Of a stretch of 64,000 nt of DNA, positions 51,039-60,235 are shown one piece after another; within the stretch, counting starts at the first letter, position 1, and each line of letters starts with the position of its first letter. The notes beneath the pieces were generated by a model, which saw only the letters and a program-made list of their open reading frames with translations, had not been told where the DNA came from and did not search any database. The DNA is from Lichenicola sp965198575. Lineage in GTDB: Bacteria > Pseudomonadota > Alphaproteobacteria > Acetobacterales > Acetobacteraceae. The stretch covers positions 2,170,001-2,234,000 of the forward strand of contig NZ_OZ240671.1 in the NCBI RefSeq assembly GCF_965198575.1, given 5' to 3'. A program made the translations under genes and the position numbers.

Positions 51039-52678
51039 CAGGTCAACTCCTTTGCCAGCCATCCGCGAACGATGGTCAGGCTCTCTTCGGGGTGTTTTCC
51101 AACCAGGTCGACGATCTGCCTGATTGATTCGGCGCGCAGCTGACCTTGCACGTTGGCGACGCTGATCAGGCTCTGATCCTCGAGCAGTGCTGCATCGCCG
51201 TTCGATGACCTGGCCGGGCCGCTCAGCGCCGGCCGAAGCATGTTGGCTGCCTCGATCGCACCGTGGGCGCCGGCCGGTGCCGGAAGTGTCCGCCCGTCCG
51301 TCAGGCGGAACATCATCGGCCGGACCACGAAGATCAGCGCGAGGAGCACGAAGATGCCGAGGAGCAGGTTCTGGCCGATATGCACGATATCGTCGCGTCC
51401 GAGATGCAGCCCCAGCAGGCCGCCCGGCACTGTCGTGTCCGGCAGCTCACGAACGGTGAACGGCATGGACACGACCGTCACGACGTCGCCGCGCTTGGCG
51501 TCATATCCGATGGCGCTCTTCACCAGGGTCGAGATACGGTCGAGTTCGTCCTTGCTGCGTGGCTGCCAGGCAGCCTTGCCATCCGCACCCTTTGACGAGG
51601 TGCCGTCGACCATCACCGCCAGGCTGATACGGGCGAGCCTCGGCTGATCCTGGATCAGCGTCCGGACGGTCTTGCCGATCTCGTAGTTGTTGGTCTCTTC
51701 CTGCCGGTCGTCCTGGCTGCCCGACGGCGTCTGGCCGGCATTGGCGTTGGGCAGGTTGTTCTGCACCGAGGTGTTCGCGGTGCCGTCGCTGTTGCGGCTC
51801 TTGTCGGAGGTGGTCTGCTGGCTGCGCAGCACCTGCATGTTGGGATCGTAGGTTTCCTGGGTCTCGTGCACCTGGTCGATCGTCATGGTGACCGCGGCTT
51901 CTGCCCGCACGTGCTCGGCGCCGAGCGATGGCTCGAGCATCTCCTCGACGGCCCGTGCCAGCCGCAGTTCGGTCGACTGGCGGAGTTCGTCCACGCTCTG
52001 TGCGGAGCCACCGCCATCGACCGGATTGCCGGCCCGGGCCAGGACGCTGCCGCGGTTGTCGATGATGGCGATGTTCTGCGGCTTGAGGCCGGGTACGGCG
52101 GCAGAGACGAGATTGATCACCGCCTGAACGCCCTCGGGATCCATTCGCGCGGCCCCGGTCATGGACAGCAGCACACTGGCCTGGGCCGGCATCTGCTCGG
52201 CGGCGAACGGCTCGCGATGCGGCAGCACCAGGTGCACACGGGCGCCGCGGACGCCGGTGATCAGCCGGATCGAGCGGGACAACTCGCCCTCCAGGGCACG
52301 GGTCTCGTTGATGGTCTGCTCGAACTGGGTGGCGGTCAGGTTGTCGCCGCGATCGAAGATCTCGTAGCCGACCGAGCCTCCCGACGGCAGGCCGCCCTTG
52401 GCGAGCAGCAGCCGGGCTGCGGCGACCTGGTCGGCCGGAACCAAAAGACGGTCGTCCTGCGGGCCGAGCTCGTGCGGGATGTGCGCCTTCTCCAGCTGCT
52501 CGGCCATCTGGCCGGCCTCGCGGAGGTCGAGATCGCCATACAGCAGCGCCATCTGCGGATGTCCGCCGCCCTGGGAGATCAGGACCGCGAGCATCGCCAG
52601 CATGCCGAACGCCACCGCGCCCATTGCGGCGAGCTTGGCAGCTCCGAGCGCTTTCAGCCCTTCGAGAAGGGGGTTCAT
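51038..52678 (-). CDS. fliF: Flagellar MS-ring protein FliF
   Basis: The 546-residue inner-membrane ring protein has a first transmembrane helix (AAMGAVAFGMLAMLAVLISQ), the periplasmic ring-building motifs (YGDLDLREAGQMAEQLEKAH, LASGGLPSG-like LAKGGLPSGGSVGYEIFD, ETRALEGELSRSIRLITGVR), and a second transmembrane helix near ILLLGIFVLLALIFVVRPMM. The C-terminal FliG-binding tail ends ESLTIVRGWLAKEL. I start at the ATG at 52678, since the frame from the TTG at 52768 adds 30 unrelated residues. It is followed by fliG with a TGATG overlap. Confidence 0.92.
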   Translation of the reverse strand: MNPLLEGLKALGAAKLAAMGAVAFGMLAMLAVLISQGGGHPQMALLYGDLDLREAGQMAEQLEKAHIPHELGPQDDRLLVPADQVAAARLLLAKGGLPSGGSVGYEIFDRGDNLTATQFEQTINETRALEGELSRSIRLITGVRGARVHLVLPHREPFAAEQMPAQASVLLSMTGAARMDPEGVQAVINLVSAAVPGLKPQNIAIIDNRGSVLARAGNPVDGGGSAQSVDELRQSTELRLARAVEEMLEPSLGAEHVRAEAAVTMTIDQVHETQETYDPNMQVLRSQQTTSDKSRNSDGTANTSVQNNLPNANAGQTPSGSQDDRQEETNNYEIGKTVRTLIQDQPRLARISLAVMVDGTSSKGADGKAAWQPRSKDELDRISTLVKSAIGYDAKRGDVVTVVSMPFTVRELPDTTVPGGLLGLHLGRDDIVHIGQNLLLGIFVLLALIFVVRPMMFRLTDGRTLPAPAGAHGAIEAANMLRPALSGPARSSNGDAALLEDQSLISVANVQGQLRAESIRQIVDLVGKHPEESLTIVRGWLAKELT

Positions 52679-52827
52679 GAGAGCCGCGTTGCGAGAGGGA
52701 TGCAGGACCGGGTCATGGTCTCTTTCCAGAAGCCGACCTGTTGCCGACCCGGAAAGAATGCCAGTCAAAGGTTAACGGAACCCTACCAGCCCGGCAGTTT
52801 TTGCCTGGCGGACGAGCCCGGCCAGGC

Positions 52828-53655
52828 TCAGGACGTCGTTGTTGTCGAAGCCCCGGTCGCGGCGTTGATCGCCGCCGTGACCGCTGTGGTGGCAGCCGTC
52901 GTGGGCGTGGTGGTCGATGCGGCGGTGGCGGTGCCAAGCAGCGACATCACCTTGCTCATGTCGACCGAGGTCGTGCCCATCTCGACGTCGACGCCGTTGG
53001 TGCCGTTCTTGACGATGCCGGTTACGGTGCCGATCACGTTGAACGGGACGCTGATGCTGTTGCCGCTGCCGTCGGTCGACACCACGGCGGCATCGTAGCT
53101 GCCGTTGCTGAGGGTGTTGCCGGAATCGTCCTTGCCGTCCCAGGTCCAGTTGGTGGTGCCGGTGGGGAGCGTCAGGCTTTGCGTCCTGACCACGGTGCCG
53201 GCCGCGTTGGTGATGGCGATTTCTGCGGTGCCGGCGCTGGTGGGATTGAGCTGGAGCTCGCCCGAGCCGTTCTGCAACGAGATCTGCGAGGAGGCGACCA
53301 CGGCCTGGCGACCGACCAGCGAGGTGCTCTGGCTGACCTGGGTATCCTGGTTGAGCGACAACAGCTGCGTCAGGTTGGTGTTGGTGGTGATCTGCTGCTC
53401 GACGCCGGCAAACTGCGCCAGCTCGCTGGTGAAGCTGTCGGTCTGCATCGGGCTGGTCGGGTCCTGGTGCGACAACTGCGCCGTCAGCAGGCTCAGGAAC
53501 TCGTTGTAGTTGCTGGTCAGAGACGACAGTGCATCCGCGCCGGATGGAGCTGCCGTGGCTGCCGTGCTGTTGGCGATGTTGGTGGCGTTGGCCGCCTTCG
53601 CTGCGGTCTCGGCAGCCGTAAGGAGGGCGGAGGCGGACGTGATGGTCGTGCTCAT
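52828..53655 (-). CDS. flgD: Flagellar hook-capping protein FlgD
   Basis: The 275-residue secreted protein has the FlgD N-terminal core YNEFLSLLTAQLSHQDPTSP followed by MQTDSFTSELAQFAGVEQQI, and LVGRQAVVASS. Its C-terminal part has the tudor-like and FlgD-Ig regions (GTTNWTWDGKDDSGNTLSNG, then SYDAAVV). It ends in a Thr/Ala-rich tail. Composition is low in Cys and Trp, as in other axial proteins. It caps the growing hook during assembly. It lies 18 bases downstream of fliK and 150 bases before fliF. Confidence 0.9.
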   Translation of the reverse strand: MSTTITSASALLTAAETAAKAANATNIANSTAATAAPSGADALSSLTSNYNEFLSLLTAQLSHQDPTSPMQTDSFTSELAQFAGVEQQITTNTNLTQLLSLNQDTQVSQSTSLVGRQAVVASSQISLQNGSGELQLNPTSAGTAEIAITNAAGTVVRTQSLTLPTGTTNWTWDGKDDSGNTLSNGSYDAAVVSTDGSGNSISVPFNVIGTVTGIVKNGTNGVDVEMGTTSVDMSKVMSLLGTATAASTTTPTTAATTAVTAAINAATGASTTTTS

Positions 53656-53673
53656 GGCAAGCTCCCTTAGCTG

Positions 53674-56600
53674 TCAGGCGGTTATGTTCACGCGGCTGGA
53701 CCGCGCCATTCGGGCGGAATTCGATAGGAACGATGGTTGCAGGCTGGTCGACGTGTCGTCGTCGGCGTCTCCCGGTGCACCGGGGCGGGCTCTGGCGAAG
53801 GTGCTGGCGCGCTCGTTCGACGATCCCCCCCCGCCAGGCTGGTCCGAGCCGCGGAAGCCGGACATGTCCTGTGCGGCCTGGCTCTCGGGGCGCTGTCCGG
53901 AGAGAGCGTCATGCGCCCGATCGGCGGCAGCGGGTATGGCTGAATGAACCCGTACCGCAACGACTGCCGACGGCGCGCCGAGTTCGAAGCTCAGGTGACG
54001 ATTTGCCGACGGAACGGCTGCCGCATCGAGGGCGGCATGCAGGTGCGCCTGATCGCTCATGAGGCTGCGCAGCGTCGCCGGGTTGCTGGCCGTGACGTTG
54101 ATCCTGGTAACCCCGTCAGCACTCCGGTCGAGCTGGATATGGACCGTCCCCAACTCCTTGGGGTGGAGGGTAAGAGCCAACTGGCTGCTCCCGTCCGGCT
54201 TGGCTGCCAGCACGAGCAGGGATGCGGCAACCTGTTCGGGTGCCGCGCCGGGATCGACCGGCGCAGGCGATCCCAGAGCGGTGATCATCGAGCCCGGAGG
54301 CGATGATGCCGGACCGGTAGCTGGCGGCGGCACAATGCTGGCAGGGTTGCCGCTGGTCGACGCCCGGCTGGTCAGCCCGGTGCCGGCAGGGCCCGCGCCG
54401 GAAGTCTCAGGCGCCGTAACCACGACAGGCTGCGGGCCGCCTGCAGATGGGACGGTCGGCGCACCCGTGACGATGACGGTCCCTGCCGCGCCGGCGTCAT
54501 CGCTTGTCGCTGCCTGATTATCGGTGTGCCGTGGGCGCGTCTGCGCGGGTTCCGGCGTCGGGGTGGCGACGGATGCAGCGGATATCCCGGGCGGATTGGC
54601 CGGGATCGCGTGGAAGTCGGCGACATCACCCTGGTCGGTGGCAATCGTGACCGGCGGGGGGATGGCCTGGTCGGCACCGGCCCCGGCAGCCGCCAAAGCT
54701 GTTGCCTGGAACGATCCGGACCCGCCGCGAGCCGGTGCCGGAATCCCGATCGCGGCTTTGGGGGTCGGAGAACCGGTCGCTGCCTGGAGGATCGTTCCGA
54801 CACTCGAGATCCCCAGGACTGGCACGCCGATCGTGGCGGGCGACGGGCGATCGGCGGTGGGTCCTGGCGGGGCGGCCGATCCGGCAGGCGGCGCTGCGGA
54901 CACCAGCGTGGAGTCGAGGTCCGGCCACGACCCGGTATCGGTCGCGACCGGGGCACGGAATGACTGAACCCGGCCGCTGGTGGGCACGGGAGCGTGCGTG
55001 CCGGCTTTCGCGACCGTCGGTTCGGCTGCCTCAGGGGGCATCGCATCCACGACCGGAGTTGCGGCAAGTGGCACGCCGATCGCGGCGAGCGGGGCGGTAT
55101 CGGCAATGCGATCGGCCGGTGCAGCGGGGCCGGACAGTGACGCTGCAGACGGAACCCGGGCGTCAGGCTTGGGTGCCACCAGGGGTGCACCGCCCAGGAC
55201 GGGGTCAGGCGTCTGCAGGGTCTGGCTGGTGGTTGCCGCGGGCGACTTGGCAGTCGGTGTCGATATCGGCGCAGCGGCGACTTCGGCAGGGGGAACTGCA
55301 CGGAATGACATTTCCGGGTCGGAGGGGGCCGGCACGACCGGTTCTGCGGCATTCCGAGGGGCATCACCTGGCTGGCCGCCCCGGCTGTCGGTTACCACGC
55401 CTGCGCGTCGTGCTCCCGGCGCCGCTGGTATCTCGGCAGATGCGAGACCCGGAACCGGGACGCCGAGGACGGCTGGAGCGGCAACAATCGCCGTATGGGG
55501 CGACGGCAGGGTCGGTGCCGCCACGCCTTGCATGGGGCAGGCTGCGTTGCCTTGCAGGCCGGGACCGGCTGCGCCCACCCACTGGGGACCCGTGCCAGGG
55601 TCAACATTTTCGGCGCCGGCGCTCCCGAGAGGCGGTGCCTGGATCGACGGTGGCGTCGGTTGGTTCGCGCCCCTCGTTTCCGGAGCGGAAGCGGTTCCCT
55701 CGTGTGGACCGATCGCCTTGGCTGAAACGGGGTCGCCCGCACCATCAGGGCCCTGGACAGGACCAGATGCAGCCGGTGGTGGCGTGACCGATACCGTCAG
55801 CCGGACGGCTGCAACAGCCGGTCCCTGATCGGCAACGCGTTCCCGCACCACGGCGCTCACCGGTGCGTCGACCGCGCGGTTCACGCTGGCCTGATCCATC
55901 GGCCTGGTGGCCGGGAGCACATCCGGATCTGCCGGTGCTGCCGACAGCTGTGTCTGCGTCTGGCCCGGCGCCGCCGCAACCGTCTTGGTCGGTGTAGAAG
56001 CAGGTCGAGCGGTCGCGGCCTTTGCTCCTGCAGCGGTAACCGGCGGGCGCGCCCTGCGGTCCGCAGTATCCGGCGCAATCGGAGCCTCAACGGATGCGCC
56101 CGATGGTTGCCCGGGTGTCAGCATCGCCGTCTCTGACGACATTGCCGCAGGACCATGTACCGGTGCGGATCCGGAAGCGGGCGGGACTGCCGAAGCTCCT
56201 CGTGTGGCCGCGATCACCGGCTGCGGCGCCGGAGCTGGTCCGATCCCGCTCGGAGGTGATTGCGGAACAACTACTATCGCGACGGGTGCGACCGGCGGCA
56301 GGGTTTGCAGGGAGACAGTGTCGCTGGTCTGCGCTGCGTCCACCACCGGTGCGTGCTTGCCTTCGTTGCCCGGCCTGGTGGTTGCAAATCTGGTGCCTGG
56401 GGTCGGCTGGCCCGCGGTGGAGGGCGCTGCCGGTGCTGCAAGCCGCTGATCCACCAAAATCGCCCCGGTATCGGTATCGGCCGGTGCAGCGACCGATGAG
56501 TCCGGGCTGACTCCAGCCGACGATGATGCCTGCGGTGTGGATGCGCCGGCACTCGTCGCAGTCGACCGGTTCCTGCTCGCTGCCGGCAAGCCCGTTGCAG

Positions 56601-57051
56601 CCGCATCAGTGGGCAGCGCGATCGTCCGCAACACGCCTGCTCGCGCCGGCGCAGAACTGCGCGACGTCAGGATCGGCTGCATCGTGTCGTTCGCGAGACC
56701 GGGCGGCATTGGCGGCAGGGCATCCTTTATCGGCGCGACGGAAACCGCCGTCACGGCAAGTGCTGAGCTCGTCAATGGCTCCCGCACAGGAGACGAGGAT
56801 AAGGCGGGGTCGCTAACGTTCGATGAAGACGGGGGCGCCATGCTGGCAGGCGACGGGGTCGTGTTTCGTACCGCCGCCGTCGCAGCCCAACTCGCGGCGA
56901 GCAAGGTCACGAAGGGGATGTTGGCGACGCGCGGCTGCGACCCGGGCCTTGTGACGAGGCTGCTGGTTGCGGCTCCCGGCCCGCCGGCGCCGAGAATCGC
57001 ACCCGCGTTGAACGGCAGTGCAAGTCTCAGTTCGCTGCTTACATGTGTCAT
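53674..57051 (-). CDS. fliK: Very long flagellar hook-length control protein FliK
   Basis: The 1125-residue protein is overwhelmingly Pro/Ala/Val/Gly/Thr-rich and disordered for its first 950 residues or so. It then shows the FliK C-terminal domain: ASLLVLAAKPDGSSQLALTL followed by HPKELGTVHIQLDRSADGV, and a later LRSLMSDQAHLHAALDAA. FliK measures hook length and switches export from hook to filament substrates. Most FliK proteins are 400-700 residues, so this is unusually long. The GAGGGAG ribosome binding site 8 bases before the ATG at 57051 decides the start. A sigma-54 type promoter lies just upstream. It precedes flgD and the fliF operon. Confidence 0.85.
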   Translation of the reverse strand: MTHVSSELRLALPFNAGAILGAGGPGAATSSLVTRPGSQPRVANIPFVTLLAASWAATAAVRNTTPSPASMAPPSSSNVSDPALSSSPVREPLTSSALAVTAVSVAPIKDALPPMPPGLANDTMQPILTSRSSAPARAGVLRTIALPTDAAATGLPAASRNRSTATSAGASTPQASSSAGVSPDSSVAAPADTDTGAILVDQRLAAPAAPSTAGQPTPGTRFATTRPGNEGKHAPVVDAAQTSDTVSLQTLPPVAPVAIVVVPQSPPSGIGPAPAPQPVIAATRGASAVPPASGSAPVHGPAAMSSETAMLTPGQPSGASVEAPIAPDTADRRARPPVTAAGAKAATARPASTPTKTVAAAPGQTQTQLSAAPADPDVLPATRPMDQASVNRAVDAPVSAVVRERVADQGPAVAAVRLTVSVTPPPAASGPVQGPDGAGDPVSAKAIGPHEGTASAPETRGANQPTPPSIQAPPLGSAGAENVDPGTGPQWVGAAGPGLQGNAACPMQGVAAPTLPSPHTAIVAAPAVLGVPVPGLASAEIPAAPGARRAGVVTDSRGGQPGDAPRNAAEPVVPAPSDPEMSFRAVPPAEVAAAPISTPTAKSPAATTSQTLQTPDPVLGGAPLVAPKPDARVPSAASLSGPAAPADRIADTAPLAAIGVPLAATPVVDAMPPEAAEPTVAKAGTHAPVPTSGRVQSFRAPVATDTGSWPDLDSTLVSAAPPAGSAAPPGPTADRPSPATIGVPVLGISSVGTILQAATGSPTPKAAIGIPAPARGGSGSFQATALAAAGAGADQAIPPPVTIATDQGDVADFHAIPANPPGISAASVATPTPEPAQTRPRHTDNQAATSDDAGAAGTVIVTGAPTVPSAGGPQPVVVTAPETSGAGPAGTGLTSRASTSGNPASIVPPPATGPASSPPGSMITALGSPAPVDPGAAPEQVAASLLVLAAKPDGSSQLALTLHPKELGTVHIQLDRSADGVTRINVTASNPATLRSLMSDQAHLHAALDAAAVPSANRHLSFELGAPSAVVAVRVHSAIPAAADRAHDALSGQRPESQAAQDMSGFRGSDQPGGGGSSNERASTFARARPGAPGDADDDTSTSLQPSFLSNSARMARSSRVNITA

Positions 57052-57077
57052 GACATCGGCTCCCTCGGCGACCTTTC

Positions 57078-57093
57078 TGCAAGCATCGGGCCA
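57078..57093 (-). promoter_or_regulatory. Sigma-54-type promoter for the fliK operon
   Basis: On the minus strand the sequence reads TGGCCCGATGCTTGCA, a 15/16 fit to the -24/-12 pattern TGGCACG-N4-TTGCA, with GG and GC 10 bases apart. The expected start of transcription is about 16 bases before the fliK ATG, which just leaves room for its GAGGGAG ribosome binding site. Confidence 0.6.
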
Positions 57094-57244
57094 CGTCGAT
57101 CCGGTATTAAACATTGGTGGATGGTTGTTTGATCAGGCATCCGAGGCATGATCTGCCCGGCAAATTCTGCAGCCCGGCAGCTATGTCACGGTCCATGCAC
57201 GCGCTCGATCAGCCGAAATTCCAAGCTGATCACGAGAAATCGCG

Positions 57245-57260
57245 TGGCACGCTTTCTGCT
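57245..57260 (+). promoter_or_regulatory. Sigma-54-type promoter for flgE
   Basis: TGGCACGCTTTCTGCT fits the -24/-12 pattern TGGCACG-N4-TTGCT with one mismatch and the GG-N10-GC spacing. It lies about 50 bases before the flgE ATG. It is divergent from the fliK sigma-54 element, 150 bases away. Confidence 0.65.
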
Positions 57261-57309
57261 CTTACCGATCCGAGCACGCTTTTCGCGGTGCGCAGGCAGG
57301 AGACCAGAC

Positions 57310-58611
57310 ATGTCGATCTTTGGCGCATTGAGCACGGCAGATAGCGGCCTGACGGCGCAGTCTCACGCCTTCACCGACATAAGCAACAACATCTCGAACA
57401 GCCAGACCGTCGGTTACAAGGCAACGGAAACCGACTTCTCCGATTACGTGCTGTCATCCGGTGCTGCACAGGGCACGAACGGCACCGTCCGCGCCACGAC
57501 CGCCAACGAGAACGACGCGCAGGGCACGATCACGTCGAGCACCAACGCATTGGCCCTGGCGATCTCGGGCAAGGGATTCTTTTCGGTGGGTGAAGAAAGC
57601 GGCGACTCAACGACGACTACGCCGGCGTTCAAGACAACCGCCTATTACACCAGGAACGGAAACTTCACCGAGAACAAGCAGGGTTACCTAGTGAACTCCT
57701 CGAACGAGTTCCTGAAAGGCTATTCGGTCAATGCCTCGAACGGCGTGCTGAACACGACGCTGGCACCGATCAACGTGGCCAACGTGGTGTTCAGGCCGAC
57801 CCCGACTACCATCGTCACCGATGCGGCAACGCTTCCCACGGACTCGGCCATGTCGGGTGGTTCGGCTCTAAGTACCGCAACAAGCCAACCGCAGACAACC
57901 GTGTACGACTCCGCCGGAGCGCCACATACTCTGGACGAAACATGGACCCAGACCGGAGCGCCGAACACCTGGACGCTGACGGCAGAGGTGGACAAGTCGA
58001 GTGCCACGCCAGGCAATACGATGACCGCGACGGTCTCCTTCGATCCCACCACCGGCTACCTCGCCTCGATCACGCCCGCCGGCGGCACCGCGAACACCAC
58101 CAGCGGAACGCCCGCCAGCTTCAGCGTGCCGGCGGTCAGCACCAACAACATGGGCGCGTTCAACATCAGTCTCGGTGCGATCGGATCCGCTGCCGGCACA
58201 AGCGTCGCGGGCAATGGTTCGCCCGTCAGTTCGACCAGCGACAGCGTGACGACCGGTGTTTATCAGGGGATCAGCATGACCTCCGATGGCAATATCCTCG
58301 CCAATTTCGACAACAACGAAACTCAGCTCGTCGGCAAGGTGCCGCTGGCAACGTTTGCCAACTCCAACGGGCTGGCCTCGCAGGATGGCGAGGCCTTCGT
58401 TGCGACATCTACATCGGGTGCGGCCACGGTAACCCTGTCCGGCGAGAACGGCGCCGGTGATCTCGAGACGTCGTCGGTGGAGAACTCGACCACCAGCCTC
58501 GATACCGACCTCACCAAGCTGATCGTCGCCCAGCAGGCCTACGGCGCAAACGCCAAGGTGGTCACCGCAGCGAACGAGATGCTGCAGACCGTGCTCTCCA
58601 TGAAGCAGTAG
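57310..58611 (+). CDS. flgE: Flagellar hook protein FlgE
   Basis: The 433-residue axial protein starts MSIFGALSTADSGLTAQSHA followed by the flagellar-rod signature region FTDISNNISNSQTVGYKATE. It has SGKGFFSV and YTRNGNFTENKQGYLVNSS, the FlgE D1-D2 elements, and ends with the family C-terminus DTDLTKLIVAQQAYGANAKV followed by VTAANEMLQTVLSM. It has no cysteine. The ATG at 57310 has AGGAG 10-11 bases upstream. The gene has its own sigma-54 promoter, and flgK lies 80 bases downstream on the same strand. Confidence 0.9.
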   Translation: MSIFGALSTADSGLTAQSHAFTDISNNISNSQTVGYKATETDFSDYVLSSGAAQGTNGTVRATTANENDAQGTITSSTNALALAISGKGFFSVGEESGDSTTTTPAFKTTAYYTRNGNFTENKQGYLVNSSNEFLKGYSVNASNGVLNTTLAPINVANVVFRPTPTTIVTDAATLPTDSAMSGGSALSTATSQPQTTVYDSAGAPHTLDETWTQTGAPNTWTLTAEVDKSSATPGNTMTATVSFDPTTGYLASITPAGGTANTTSGTPASFSVPAVSTNNMGAFNISLGAIGSAAGTSVAGNGSPVSSTSDSVTTGVYQGISMTSDGNILANFDNNETQLVGKVPLATFANSNGLASQDGEAFVATSTSGAATVTLSGENGAGDLETSSVENSTTSLDTDLTKLIVAQQAYGANAKVVTAANEMLQTVLSMKQ

Positions 58612-58614
58612 TCG

Positions 58615-58629
58615 TTAACGCTTCATTAG
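58615..58629 (+). promoter_or_regulatory. Near-consensus CtrA box upstream of flgK
   Basis: TTAACGCTTCATTAG follows the TTAA-N7-TTAA pattern of CtrA binding sites with one mismatch (final G). It lies in the flgE-flgK gap, 64 bases before the flgK ATG. A CtrA-like regulator gene is in the same flagellar island. Confidence 0.3.
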
Positions 58630-58692
58630 AGCCTTTCCGGCACACTGCGGTGAGCGCCAGGAGTGCATGTCGAACCGGTCCAGGAGTGCCTC

Positions 58693-60228
58693 ATGAGCCT
58701 CAGCTCGTCCATGACGATCGCCGCGAGCGGACTCGCGGCGTTGCAGTCCGAGATGGCAGTCGCATCGCAGAACATCGCCAATGCCGGCACCGCGGGTTAT
58801 GCGAAGGAGACGTCGTCCGTCTCCTCCCGCACCGCCGGTGGGCAGCCTGGGGGCGTGCTGATCGGGCTGACCGGCACGACCGTCAACACGGCACTCGAGG
58901 CGACCCTCTACACCCAGAACGCCACCGTCTCGGCGTTGACCACGACCAGCAACATATTGGCGCCGATCCTGTCGTTGCAGGGTTCGACGAGCGCAAGTTC
59001 CGGCAGTAGCGGCACATTGTCGGATGCAGTCGGCAACCTGCAGACGAGCCTGATCACGCTTGAGGCTGGCCCCTCCAATGCCCCCAGCCAACAGGCGGTA
59101 CTGGCAGCGGCCGGTACCCTCGCCGCGGGCATCCAGACGACGGCGGCAGCCTACCAGACGCAGCGCCAGGCCACCCAGGAGGCGGTGGTCGACGACGTGA
59201 CGAGCGCGAATGCGAGCCTGGCCCTGATCGGGTCGCTGTCGGACAAGATCGCCCAGGGCAGTATGAACGGGGTCAGCACCGCGGATCTCGAGAACCAGCG
59301 CGCGGCCGCCATGACCACGTTGTCCGGCGTGCTGTCGGTCCAGTACAAGGAGACTTCGAACGGCGACATGCTGGTCAGCACCGCGGACGGCCAATCGCTG
59401 CCGACGCGTGCGACCAGCGGCCCGCTTGTCACCACCGATGCCACGATCGGCGTTTCCGATGCGTATCCCGGGTCGATCCCGACCATCACCATCGGCGGCC
59501 GCGACGTCACCGCCAGCCTGACCGGTGGCTCGCTCGGCGCCAACCTCGTGCTGCGTGACCAGACGCTGCCGACCATGCAGGCCGAGCTGGATTCCTTCTC
59601 CAGCGGCCTCGCCACGCGCTTCGATGCGCAGGGGCTGACCCTGTTCACCGACAGCGCCGGCAACCTCCCCGGCGCGAGCACGACCGCCACGTCGCCTGCC
59701 GGCCAGGTCGGGTTCGCCAATGTCATCCAGGTCAATCCCGCGGTGACCGCCGACCCCAGCATCGTGCGCGACGGCAGCCATGACGTCACCGCCGATCCCG
59801 CGGGTGCGTCGGCATTCACCATCGATCCGACCCGCGGCACCTCGGACACCACGCTGATCGACCGCCTGCTCGACTACACCTTCGGCACCAATGTGCAGCA
59901 GGGCGTGACGCAGCCGGCTGCCGGTTCCACCGGCCTCGGCGTCAATGGCAGCTTGTCGACGCCCTATTCCGGCACAACCGACCTGGTGTCGCTGGCATCG
60001 ACGCTGACCAGCGCCCAGGCTTCGACGATCAACCAGACCACCACCGGCCTCGCCAATGAAACCTCGGTCCAGACCGCGCTCGCCAGCAAGGTGGCTACGG
60101 TCTCGGGTGTATCGGTTGATGACGAGATGGCGTCGATCGTCGCGTTGCAGAACGCCTACGCCGCGAATGCCAAGGTGATCTCCGGCGTGCAGACGATGTT
60201 CGCGGCCCTTCTCGCAGCGATTACGTGA
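58693..60228 (+). CDS. flgK: Flagellar hook-filament junction protein FlgK (HAP1)
   Basis: The 511-residue hook-associated protein 1 starts MSLSSSMTIAASGLAALQSE followed by MAVASQNIANAGTAGYAKET, the axial-protein signature. It continues with a long Ala/Ser/Thr-rich region and YKETSNGDMLVSTADGQ. The end is the FlgK C-terminus: GVSVDDEMASIVALQNAYAA and NAKVISGVQTMFAALL. The start has AGGAG upstream of the ATG at 58693, and the frame extends to 58663. It is 7 bases ahead of flgL. The central region is highly diverged, as is usual for FlgK. Confidence 0.88.
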   Translation: MSLSSSMTIAASGLAALQSEMAVASQNIANAGTAGYAKETSSVSSRTAGGQPGGVLIGLTGTTVNTALEATLYTQNATVSALTTTSNILAPILSLQGSTSASSGSSGTLSDAVGNLQTSLITLEAGPSNAPSQQAVLAAAGTLAAGIQTTAAAYQTQRQATQEAVVDDVTSANASLALIGSLSDKIAQGSMNGVSTADLENQRAAAMTTLSGVLSVQYKETSNGDMLVSTADGQSLPTRATSGPLVTTDATIGVSDAYPGSIPTITIGGRDVTASLTGGSLGANLVLRDQTLPTMQAELDSFSSGLATRFDAQGLTLFTDSAGNLPGASTTATSPAGQVGFANVIQVNPAVTADPSIVRDGSHDVTADPAGASAFTIDPTRGTSDTTLIDRLLDYTFGTNVQQGVTQPAAGSTGLGVNGSLSTPYSGTTDLVSLASTLTSAQASTINQTTTGLANETSVQTALASKVATVSGVSVDDEMASIVALQNAYAANAKVISGVQTMFAALLAAIT

Positions 60229-60235
60229 GGCGATC

